Shown here in pieces: positions 18,909-26,681 of a stretch of 64,000 nt of DNA. The DNA lies in the NCBI GenBank assembly GCA_002402375.1, contig DHFT01000039.1, positions 13,642 through 77,641 of the forward strand, written 5' to 3'. The position numbers were made by a program, and so were the translations under genes. Position 1 is the stretch's first letter. Every line of letters starts with the position of its first letter. Under the pieces are notes generated by a model that saw nothing but the letters and a program-made list of their open reading frames with translations, was not told the DNA's origin and ran no database searches. This DNA comes from Elusimicrobia bacterium UBA4817. GTDB lineage: Bacteria > Elusimicrobiota > UBA8919.

Positions 18909-20446
18909 TTTTTTATGACTGTAATCTTTCCTTTACAGGAATCAGTTTGGGTTTTTGCTGCATAAAAATATATTCCCGATGCAACAGTAGAACCATTTTC
19001 ATTTTTGCCGTCCCATATAACGGAAGTTCCGCTGCCGTCAATTTCTCTGACGAGGTTTCCTTCCAAATTATAAATTTTTATGTTTATCACAGAGTTATCC
19101 GGGAAATTTTTTATTGTCAGATTTCCGGTTGAAGGGTTATAAGGGTTCGGTGCGTTGACGACATAATTTAATGACTGCGGTCCGTAGGTCACTTTTGAAT
19201 AATAATCAGCCAAAAACTCATCCCAGTTTGTCGCCTGACAGAAACTTAAATTTTCATAATTACCGTCGGGATTATTCCAAATTTCCCAATCATCTTTTGT
19301 TTTCGGAAAGTTTATAGAAAGTCCGTGTGAATTTTTATGGGTGCTTCCAACTCTGTTTGCGAGCACACAATCATTAATGGAGTCCATTACATTGCTCGCA
19401 GAGTTTCTCAAAGACGCCGAGTCCAAATCGGGGTTTTGTTCAATAATATAGGCTAAATCATAAATGTCAATTCCGCCGTATTGAACATTGCTTGATTCAC
19501 CGTAATAATCAACCGCATCTCTTGTAAGATATAAAGGAATAGTTTTTTTTGTTGAGATAAGTTGATATGCAAAATTATCTATTGCCGCCGCCAACTCGCC
19601 GATTTTTGACAAATCCACTGCCGATGCGGTTCTTTTATCAAGCACTGAAGAAAAATAAGAAACTGCCTCGTCGGAATACGCCTTATCCCAGATGTCAACA
19701 ATTTTTTGCGAGAATGTTTTCGGGTCATAATTCGGATTTGAAACAAGTTCCGTCAAAATTCCGTCATAAGGCCAGCCGTATTCGTTTTCTTCGGAGGCAA
19801 CCATATAGTTCGCAGAATCTTTTATCTGATATGCGATTTCAATTTGTGCCATAAGGCATGCGTCCAATCCGATGATGTCAATATTTTTTCCGAGATATGT
19901 TTTTATCGTAGAAAGTGCGTTTCCGAGTTCCGCCGTTGTCAGATAATCATTGTCGTCGGTAGTATCGTCCCATGCTATTCCTTTTTTTAGTTTTGGTGAT
20001 TTGGGCCACCATCCGCCTCCGTGATTCCACACGACAAGACAATAATTTTCCGCCGGATAATTCGCTATTGTCCATGTTGAAAATACGACAAGCGTTGCGT
20101 GGTCGCCTGTGTTCAATTCATTTGTTGTTGCAGACGGAAGTAAATTTGCAATAGTTATTGTAGGCGTGTTTATTGTGAATGTGTCGGTATCGTTTTGTAT
20201 TTTGTAAAGGTAAGTATTACCGTCGCCGTTTTTATCCGCAAGAACAATTATGTTTACATCAGTTGAATTTGCGGCAACTTCCATTTTGTTTATGTCCCGT
20301 TTCAACTGGTCGCCTTTCAGTGATGTATCAAGAGAATTATCACCTGCGATGTAGACGATAAATGTCCATTTTGCCGCGGATAAAAATGTGCTAAAAAATA
20401 TGGACAGGCATAATACCTGTCCATATTTAAGAATTTTTTTTGTCAT
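18905..20446 (-). CDS. Clostripain-family (C11) peptidase with sorting domain
   Basis: 513 residues. A signal peptide (cleavage near residue 24) is followed by a C11 catalytic domain with WNHGGGW (His 142) and IIGLDACLMA (Cys 197), the expected His-Cys dyad. The C-terminal 85 residues form a FlgD/type IX-like sorting domain: NAPNPYNPS, then VINIKIYNLEGNLVREI and VASGIYFYAAKT. Secreted C11 enzymes cleave after basic residues in characterised members; specificity here is unknown. It overlaps a PorV-like gene by 4 bases, fitting a secretion partner. Confidence 0.9.
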   Translation of the reverse strand: MTKKILKYGQVLCLSIFFSTFLSAAKWTFIVYIAGDNSLDTSLKGDQLKRDINKMEVAANSTDVNIIVLADKNGDGNTYLYKIQNDTDTFTINTPTITIANLLPSATTNELNTGDHATLVVFSTWTIANYPAENYCLVVWNHGGGWWPKSPKLKKGIAWDDTTDDNDYLTTAELGNALSTIKTYLGKNIDIIGLDACLMAQIEIAYQIKDSANYMVASEENEYGWPYDGILTELVSNPNYDPKTFSQKIVDIWDKAYSDEAVSYFSSVLDKRTASAVDLSKIGELAAAIDNFAYQLISTKKTIPLYLTRDAVDYYGESSNVQYGGIDIYDLAYIIEQNPDLDSASLRNSASNVMDSINDCVLANRVGSTHKNSHGLSINFPKTKDDWEIWNNPDGNYENLSFCQATNWDEFLADYYSKVTYGPQSLNYVVNAPNPYNPSTGNLTIKNFPDNSVINIKIYNLEGNLVREIDGSGTSVIWDGKNENGSTVASGIYFYAAKTQTDSCKGKITVIKK

Positions 20447-20449
20447 TTT

Positions 20450-22483
20450 TTATTTTAATACAACCGCCCGTTTTGTTCCGATTTCTTTTCCGTTGACGGT
20501 GAGACGGTAATAATAAACGCCCCTGGAAAGTTTGTCGCCGGAATCATATTTTACAGAGTGTTCGCCTTGCGTCTGGTCTTCGTCAACAATGGTATCAACT
20601 TCCTGTCCCGCTACATTGTAAAGTTTGATGGATACCCTGCCGCCCTCCGGTATAAAATAATTAAATGTCGTCGCCGGGTTAAACGGGTTGGGATAATTCT
20701 GACCGAGCGTTGCCTGTTTTACGCCCCCGTCTTCAGATTCAACTTCATCATCAACATCACTTCTTGATGTCGCATAAGAGGAGCCGACGGTTACCGTCGG
20801 TTGTTTGGAAATTGCCGTAAGTGTTCCGCCGTTTCCCGCTGTTCTTGTCGTAAATTTTGCCGTGCCTTCCGACGGTTGTGTGGTAAATTTGAGGTATGAA
20901 AGTTTTAACTTGTCGCCGCTTCCGTACGCGAGCCGGTCAGCGGGTATCCCTGTTATTGTAACTTTTTGCCCCGAAACAGAAGCCGTCAGTTTATATGATG
21001 TCGTCCGATATTTATAAATATACGCCTTGACATATCCCTTGCCTGTTGATGCTGTGTTTTGAGGCGATGTCCATCCGGTCGGAATCGTTACCTCCGCCGT
21101 TCCGCTTCCGAGTGAGCCCGCTGCTGACGGCGTCAGAGTGTATGTTATTGATGTGTAATATGTGCTTGGTGCTACGCCTTTTTTGGAAAGTGATGTTGTT
21201 CCGCTTCCGTCAGCACCTGTTTGAGTTGAACCTCCGCCGCTTCCGAGGTTTCCCGCATAGTATCTGTTCAAGAAATCATCCCACTTGTTTGCCGATTCAG
21301 AACCGTACAAAATTGCAGATGTATAGGCACTATCATAATATGATTTTGTTTTCGGGAAATAAACGCACATTCCGTAAGAACCGTATTTTGCCGTATCATT
21401 TCTCGGCGAGGTAAATCTTGTTTTTACAACTGCGTCGGTTACTGCGGTTTTTAACTCTGATGCCGCCGTCTGAATAGAAGAACTTGTAACCTTGCTTCGG
21501 ACCTGTTCTGCAAATCTGTAGATATCAAGTCCGTAATAACCGTCTGATTCCGAATACGCCTTGCAGTTTTCTCTGGCGGATTTTATTGATGTTAATTGCG
21601 AGTTATCGTTCATCGCATCTGCAAACGCATTCAGTTTTAATACAAGGTTGCTGACTTTCGGTATATCAATTGCCGATTGTGTTATTGCTTCCGATGTCGG
21701 ATATGATTCTGCATATTTGTTGACTATTGTTTCGCCAAGTTGTTTCGGTGTCGCCGTCGGATTTGTCGCAAGCCATGAAAGAATTGTGTCGTGAGGCCAG
21801 CCGTCGCCCGGTTCCGTCTCTTCCGAGCCGACCATTACACCGTCGGTAGTATTTATTACATTTCTTAATTCGTAAGCAACTTCCAGATGTCCCATAAGGC
21901 AGGCATCCATACCGATTAAATCAAAAGTATGTGATGCATTCTGGATTGCTGTTCTTACTTCTTTCATATAAAGACAATCATCGTTGTTCCCGTCGTCCCA
22001 GCATATTGCTCTTTCCATCGGCGAAAAAGAAATTGAGCGGTCGCGCCATCCGCCGCCGTGATTCCACAAAACGAGCGCATACCTGTCCGCCGGATAATTA
22101 AGCCACACCCATGTTATAAAATTTGTGAGGGTTGTCGGCGAGCCCATATTTGATTCGCCGAGGTCTTCAAGCGCGTTTGCTGTCGTCGGCGTCATACCTT
22201 TTGTCACTTTGAATCTTTTACATGTTTTCCAGTCGCCGTAAGTTGTATCATAACCGGATGCCCTGTCAAACTGGACAACGATGTTTATATCGGCGTTGCT
22301 TCCCACCTTTGCCATTTCCAGAAAATCATTTACACCGGCGTCTTCAAGATTGTTGTCGGCGTCCAGATAAACGGCGTAAGTCCATTTTGCTTTTGCGAAA
22401 CACGGATTAACGCAGATAACACCGCAGATTAACACAGATAAAAACAATCCTGCCAATCCTACTGTCCAAACCCTTTTCAACAT
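20450..22483 (-). CDS. Clostripain-family (C11) peptidase, large paralogue
   Basis: 677 residues. A signal peptide ends near residue 31 (CFAKAKW). The C11 domain has WNHGGGW (His 142) and LIGMDACLMGH (Cys 194). A glycine/serine-rich linker follows residue 410, then a middle beta domain. The end is a classic type IX type-A sorting domain: LGQNYPNPFNPATTF, GRVSIKLYNVAGQEV and LSRGVYYYRLTV. The signal peptide segment LICGVICVNPCF is encoded by a CACAGATT-type repeat (22400-22442). A promoter lies at 22525-22553. First of a four-gene run. Confidence 0.92.
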   Translation of the reverse strand: MLKRVWTVGLAGLFLSVLICGVICVNPCFAKAKWTYAVYLDADNNLEDAGVNDFLEMAKVGSNADINIVVQFDRASGYDTTYGDWKTCKRFKVTKGMTPTTANALEDLGESNMGSPTTLTNFITWVWLNYPADRYALVLWNHGGGWRDRSISFSPMERAICWDDGNNDDCLYMKEVRTAIQNASHTFDLIGMDACLMGHLEVAYELRNVINTTDGVMVGSEETEPGDGWPHDTILSWLATNPTATPKQLGETIVNKYAESYPTSEAITQSAIDIPKVSNLVLKLNAFADAMNDNSQLTSIKSARENCKAYSESDGYYGLDIYRFAEQVRSKVTSSSIQTAASELKTAVTDAVVKTRFTSPRNDTAKYGSYGMCVYFPKTKSYYDSAYTSAILYGSESANKWDDFLNRYYAGNLGSGGGSTQTGADGSGTTSLSKKGVAPSTYYTSITYTLTPSAAGSLGSGTAEVTIPTGWTSPQNTASTGKGYVKAYIYKYRTTSYKLTASVSGQKVTITGIPADRLAYGSGDKLKLSYLKFTTQPSEGTAKFTTRTAGNGGTLTAISKQPTVTVGSSYATSRSDVDDEVESEDGGVKQATLGQNYPNPFNPATTFNYFIPEGGRVSIKLYNVAGQEVDTIVDEDQTQGEHSVKYDSGDKLSRGVYYYRLTVNGKEIGTKRAVVLK
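22400..22442. repeat. CACAGATT-family repeat encoding part of a signal peptide
   Basis: The plus strand reads ACACGGATTAACGCAG, ATAACACCGCAG and ATTAACACAGATA. It encodes the hydrophobic SVLICGVICVN segment of the C11 leader. Confidence 0.7.
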
Positions 22484-22524
22484 ACCCTTCCTCCCGCCAC
22501 CGTATCTATTGAATTTCTATTATT

Positions 22525-22553
22525 GTAATAACACAAAAATCAAAATTTGTCAA
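22525..22553 (-). promoter_or_regulatory. Putative promoter of the C11/PorV run
   Basis: TTGACA (22553-22548), a 17-base spacer and TATTAC (22530-22525) on the minus strand, about 40 bases before the peptidase ATG. The -10 is only four of six to consensus. Confidence 0.5.
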
Positions 22554-22561
22554 GTAGTTTT

Positions 22562-23839
22562 CTAAAAACCGAAGCCCATTCCGAAGACCGTCTGTGATGT
22601 GGTTAAACTTATTTTATCGGTTTCGTTCTTTATGTCTCTTGTAAAGGAATATAAATTTCCCGATGAGCGATATTCCAAAAACGCCGATGCCGTTTCACCC
22701 AGTTTAATCCTTAATCCGAGCGGTATTCTGAACAGGAATCCTACATTAAATTGGTCCAGCGGTTTTTTCCATGTAGAGCCGTGGTACTGGTAAATGTAAG
22801 GTGATGTTGTATTATTCAAGGTTAATCCGATGCCGAGTCCGAGATAAGGTTGAACCGTTCTGCTTGAAAAACGGAAAAGTAAATCAAACGCCATAAGGTA
22901 AGTATTGACTTTGAGATAATCGTCAACATAAAAATTGAATGCGCTTGTTGAGAGGTCATTTAGGGTTACCGTTGTTTTTTGTGCGGTGATTTTTTGCGCA
23001 TAATGGGATATTTCTCCTTCAAAACCCAGCAGTTTCCCCGACCCGTAGCCGCCCATTCTGACACCCCAGAGTAGTCCGTCGCTTTCCGTTTCAAGGTCTT
23101 CCCAATCTATCTTGGAATAGGTCGGGTCGGTGGAAGAATAGGTTCCGTTTCCGTTCATATCAAGAGATAATTCATACTCGTAAATCCGGGTTGAACTATT
23201 TTCAAAACTGAGATTTATTTTTCCGGTCCCGCTTCCGCCGAGAAAAATATCTACGAATGTGTCCAATTTTTTTACGGGAGTGTAAGACGGCTGATACGGT
23301 TGTTGCGCGCTCACTGCCGGTTGTTGCATTTGTTGATTCACCGTCGGTTGCACCGTCGGCATATCCGACCATATTTTTTTTACTTCAACGGAAGACGTGG
23401 CGATAACTTCCGCCGTTTCCGTGTTTATCAACCGCGCATTTATTTCCACCATTCCGTTTTCTACATCAAGGAGAGTTCCGGTTATAATTGCACCGACACC
23501 TAAAATCTTTCCGATTTTTTTTGTGCTTTCAACATCAATTATACCGGTTGTGCCGAGATTTTGTTCCGTCAAAACCTTTTCAAGAAGTTGTCTTTCTATT
23601 ACCTGGAATTTTTTTAATTTTACTATTCGGGTTGTTAAACGTTCGGAAACGATAGCCCCGCCTTCCGACTTTCTGCCGTCAAGGTAAATAAAAGGCATTA
23701 TTGCTATTTTGGTTTGCGGCAATAAAGACGCCGAATCCGAGAACTCTTTTGCCATTTTATTATATGCGTCCTCGCGTGCAAAAGTTTTTGATGAGAGTAT
23801 TAACAATAAAACAAATAAGACGTAATACTTTTTTTTCAT
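22562..23839 (-). CDS. CsgG/FlgO-like protein with C-terminal beta-barrel
   Basis: 425 residues from the ATG at 23839 (MKKKYYVLFVLLL, a good signal peptide); a longer frame from 23890 overlaps FmdB and is rejected. The N-terminal domain (about 40-180) has IAIMPFIYLDGRKSEGG, FQVIERQLLEKVLTEQNLG and GVGAIITGTLLDVENGMVEINARL, typical of CsgG/TolB-N-like lipoprotein assembly proteins. The second half looks like a transmembrane beta-barrel ending in FGMGFGF, an aromatic C-terminus suited to outer-membrane insertion. No lipobox Cys was seen. Its placement next to C11/PorV genes suggests a role in export. Confidence 0.75.
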   Translation of the reverse strand: MKKKYYVLFVLLLILSSKTFAREDAYNKMAKEFSDSASLLPQTKIAIMPFIYLDGRKSEGGAIVSERLTTRIVKLKKFQVIERQLLEKVLTEQNLGTTGIIDVESTKKIGKILGVGAIITGTLLDVENGMVEINARLINTETAEVIATSSVEVKKIWSDMPTVQPTVNQQMQQPAVSAQQPYQPSYTPVKKLDTFVDIFLGGSGTGKINLSFENSSTRIYEYELSLDMNGNGTYSSTDPTYSKIDWEDLETESDGLLWGVRMGGYGSGKLLGFEGEISHYAQKITAQKTTVTLNDLSTSAFNFYVDDYLKVNTYLMAFDLLFRFSSRTVQPYLGLGIGLTLNNTTSPYIYQYHGSTWKKPLDQFNVGFLFRIPLGLRIKLGETASAFLEYRSSGNLYSFTRDIKNETDKISLTTSQTVFGMGFGF

Positions 23840-23862
23840 AAATAAATAATCCCCCTCAGAAA

Positions 23863-24090
23863 TTATTTGATTTTGCATCCGGGACAGCAACCGGTGATAT
23901 TATTTGTCATATCGCAGGAACCACTTTTACAGCCGCCGGCCGAACTGCTTACAGCGAAGTTGGAAAAAGTTTTCGTAATATCGGAACTCCCGCACTGTTC
24001 ACATTTGGGTTTTTCCGTATCAGTTGTTATATTTACAAGCAGTTCAAAATTCGCCCCGCACTTTTTACAGATAAAAGAATGTATAGGCAT
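23863..24090 (-). CDS. FmdB-type zinc ribbon protein
   Basis: 75 residues. FICKKCGANFELL and KCEQCGSSD provide two CxxC pairs of a zinc ribbon. The tail has four more cysteines (GGCKSGSCDM and CCPGCK), which could bind a second metal. The family is usually named FmdB putative regulatory protein, but its function is unproven. It begins two bases after the trxB stop. Confidence 0.85.
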   Translation of the reverse strand: MPIHSFICKKCGANFELLVNITTDTEKPKCEQCGSSDITKTFSNFAVSSSAGGCKSGSCDMTNNITGCCPGCKIK

Positions 24091-24091
24091 A

Positions 24092-25033
24092 TTATTTAGT
24101 ATACTCTATTTCTTTCAATTTGTCAATATATTTTTCCGCTGAAAATGCCGCAATTGCTCCGTCGGAACAAGCAGTGATGACTTGTTTTAATAATTTTTTT
24201 CTGCAGTCACCCGCAGCAAAAATTCCCGCTCTATCCGTTTTCATTTCATCGTCGGTGATTATGTAACCGTTTTCATCAAGTTTTAAGATATTTTTGATAT
24301 ACTCGGTATTAGGATCATAGCCGACGAACATAAAAACGCCATCTACAGTTATTTCAGTTTTTTCGGATGTTAAAATATTTTCTACCAGTACGCTTTCAAC
24401 TTTTTGAGCGCCTTTAATTTCCATAAGCCGTGAATTCCACATAAAGTTTATTTTTTTATTTGTGAATGAAGTGAATGCTCTTTCCTGTAAAATTTTTGTC
24501 GCACGCAGTTTGTCCCTTCTGTGAATCACCAAGACCTTATCCGCAAATTTTGTCAGAAAAAGCGCTTCTTCAATTGCTGTATCTCCTCCGCCGACTACTG
24601 CAACCGTTTTATTTTTATAAAGCGCTGCATCGCAGGTGGCACAGTAAGAAACACCCCTGCCTATGAATTCTTTTTCGCCGGGAATTCCTAATTGTTTTGG
24701 TTTTGCACCCGTCGATATTATCAAGGAAAGTGCGGCATAAGTTTTGCCGTCCGTTTTAACTTCCATATTTTTTTCTGTATAATTGATTGAGGTAACCTCT
24801 TGTGAAATAATTTCCAGCCCGAATTTTTCGGCCTGACTTTTGAAATTCAAAACAAGTTGGACTCCGCCGATACCGTCGGGAAAACCCGGATAATTCTCAA
24901 TAAGAGCGGTGGCGACTGCCTGCCCGAATATTGAATAGTTGTCAATCAAAAGTGATTTCAGTCGTGCCCGTGAGGCATAAATTCCGGCAGTTAATCCCGC
25001 GGGTCCCCCGCCTATAATTATTACATCATACAT
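24092..25033 (-). CDS. trxB: Thioredoxin reductase
   Basis: 313 residues, normal length. The FAD-binding GGGPAGLTAGIYASRA opens the protein, CATCDAAL (redox-active CxxC) lies near residue 133, the NADPH-binding VVGGGDTAIEEALFL follows, and the FAD-contact motif GIFAAGDCR is near the C-terminus. It reduces thioredoxin with NADPH. The Shine-Dalgarno is GAGG, ahead of the ATG. The gene follows a repeat-filled spacer (25060-25204). Confidence 0.95.
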   Translation of the reverse strand: MYDVIIIGGGPAGLTAGIYASRARLKSLLIDNYSIFGQAVATALIENYPGFPDGIGGVQLVLNFKSQAEKFGLEIISQEVTSINYTEKNMEVKTDGKTYAALSLIISTGAKPKQLGIPGEKEFIGRGVSYCATCDAALYKNKTVAVVGGGDTAIEEALFLTKFADKVLVIHRRDKLRATKILQERAFTSFTNKKINFMWNSRLMEIKGAQKVESVLVENILTSEKTEITVDGVFMFVGYDPNTEYIKNILKLDENGYIITDDEMKTDRAGIFAAGDCRKKLLKQVITACSDGAIAAFSAEKYIDKLKEIEYTK

Positions 25034-25059
25034 AATCTTGTTTTACCTCTTTCTATCCA

Positions 25060-25204
25060 GAGCGAAGCAAGAAATTTGTAAGGAACCCTGAGGAGCGACT
25101 ACGCTTCCAAGAGCGACGAAAAGAGCGAAATCCGACAGGGTGGTCGGTGAGCGACCAAAGGGAGTCCCTTTAGGGACTTTTCCGACAAATTTGCTTGCGA
25201 GCGA
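25060..25204. repeat. Large inverted-repeat element (copy A)
   Basis: Outer arms AGAGCGAAGCAAGAAATTTG and ACAAATTTGCTTGCGAGCGA are complementary over about 13 bases. Inside are several GAGCGAC/GAGCGAA words and a small AGTCCC-TTTA-GGGACT hairpin. It fills the spacer between trxB and the phosphoesterase. A related element lies at 48406-48515. Confidence 0.75.
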
Positions 25205-25206
25205 TA

Positions 25207-25920
25207 TTATTTTCCATAAGATAACCTTGTTACAAGTGGTTCCGGTAAAAATTTCTCACGCATTTTTGTTTGAACCTTTTTAATATCATATTCAACACGA
25301 TGAAAAGTAATTTTGTTGTCTTCCAGAATTAAAAAACATGCCCGGTTGTCGCCGTCGCGGGGTTGGCCCACCGAGCCGACATTTATTATTGATTTTGCGG
25401 TTATCTGTGTTGTTTCTTCCGGTCTTAATCCGGTTATCCCATTTTCTGCACTATAAATAAACGGTCTGTGGCTGTGCCCGATAAAGCATATTTGTGTCTC
25501 AAAGAAATTAAGATTTTCATACATATCGGACTGTTTTATAAGATATTCATTTATCGGTTCTCGCGGGCTGCCGTGAACAGCAATAAAATTTTCTTCAATA
25601 ATTTTTTCAGGTAACTCTCTCAAAAAGTTTTTATTCTCTTCAGTCAATTGCGAAGATGTCCACAAAATTGCCGCTTTTGCATTATCGTTAAACCAGTTAA
25701 CATCAAAAAGTCCAACTACCGCCCTGTCGTGATTCCCCGCGGCGATTTTTATGTTTTTTATTGACTTAATTTTTTCTACACATTCGTTTGGCTCTGGACC
25801 GTAACCGACGATATCCTCGCAGCAAATAATTTCATCAACATTCTCAAGGGAAATTTTTTCAATGACACAATCCAACGCTTCAATGTTTGAATGTGTATCG
25901 GAAAAAACAGAGAGTTTCAC
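25207..25920 (-). CDS. Metallophosphoesterase, YfcE/MJ0936-like
   Basis: 237 residues with calcineurin-type motifs: VFSDTHSN, EDIVGYGPEPNECV, AGNHDRAV, FIAVHGSPR and GHSHRPF. The block normally written GDIVGYGP reads EDIVGYGP here, so the Gly next to a metal ligand is changed while the Asp is kept. Family members hydrolyse phosphodiesters; substrate unknown. It follows the wecG-type gene by 8 bases. Confidence 0.88.
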   Translation of the reverse strand: MKLSVFSDTHSNIEALDCVIEKISLENVDEIICCEDIVGYGPEPNECVEKIKSIKNIKIAAGNHDRAVVGLFDVNWFNDNAKAAILWTSSQLTEENKNFLRELPEKIIEENFIAVHGSPREPINEYLIKQSDMYENLNFFETQICFIGHSHRPFIYSAENGITGLRPEETTQITAKSIINVGSVGQPRDGDNRACFLILEDNKITFHRVEYDIKKVQTKMREKFLPEPLVTRLSYGK

Positions 25921-25928
25921 GAAAGTTA

Positions 25929-26681
25929 TTATACATAAAATTTTCTACAAATCAACCGTATTTTTTCTTTAAAAATTTTTAATGCAAAAGAAAAAAGTTT
26001 TATAATTCTTAAAATTCTCCACGGCTGCTGGACTACCCGGAAAAACCACTCTATATTTAAGTTTATCATCCATTTTGGCGCCCGTCTTAAATTACCGGAT
26101 AAAACATCAAAACTGCCTCCGACGCCCATTGCGATTTTCACGCCAAATTTATGGATATTTTTGTTGAGCCATATTTCCTGAAAAGGAGTGTTTAATCCCG
26201 CGAAAAGTATTTCCGCACCGGACGATTTTATTTGTGAAATTACATCCTGTTCGTTTCCTGTTTCACGAAAATAGCCGTTATGAAACCCCGCTATTTTTAA
26301 GTCGGGAAATTTTTTTTTGATTTCTCCGGTCGCTTTTGTAATTACCTCTTCTTTTGCGCCGAGAAAAAATATCGGACAATTTTTTTGCTGTGCATATTTA
26401 AGCAAAGAAATCATAAAATCAATTCCGGGAATTTTTTCTTTCAAAGGTGTTCCTAAAAATTTCGCAGCCCAACTAACCCCCGCACTTTCGGGAATAACGA
26501 GCGCCGCTTCGTCAAAAACATTTTTCAATTTTTCGTTTTTGCACGCTTCCAAAATCATTAAAGGATTTGCAGTTATTATTTGGCGGGATTTACCGTTAGT
26601 TAGAAAATCATCAACGAGTATTATCGCATTTTTTAGCGAGATATTATCAACTCTGATTGACAATATTTTTATGGAATGCAT
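25929..26681 (-). CDS. Glycosyltransferase, WecG/TagA/CpsF family (GT26)
   Basis: 250 residues. The family pattern is visible: SRQIITANPLMILEACKN, then VIPESAGVSWAAKFLG, FFLGAKEEVI and GAEILFAGLNTPFQEIWL. GT26 enzymes transfer N-acetylmannosaminuronic acid or N-acetylmannosamine to lipid-linked sugars during surface polysaccharide or teichoic-acid-like synthesis. A basic C-terminus (LKIFKEKIRLICRK) may contact the membrane. It starts one base after the smc stop codon. Confidence 0.9.
   Translation of the reverse strand: MHSIKILSIRVDNISLKNAIILVDDFLTNGKSRQIITANPLMILEACKNEKLKNVFDEAALVIPESAGVSWAAKFLGTPLKEKIPGIDFMISLLKYAQQKNCPIFFLGAKEEVITKATGEIKKKFPDLKIAGFHNGYFRETGNEQDVISQIKSSGAEILFAGLNTPFQEIWLNKNIHKFGVKIAMGVGGSFDVLSGNLRRAPKWMINLNIEWFFRVVQQPWRILRIIKLFSFALKIFKEKIRLICRKFYV

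Noticed and set aside
25060..25204. CRISPR-like array suggested by recurring GAGCGAC words
   Set aside because: Repeat words are short, irregularly spaced and arranged as an inverted repeat; no spacers or cas genes.
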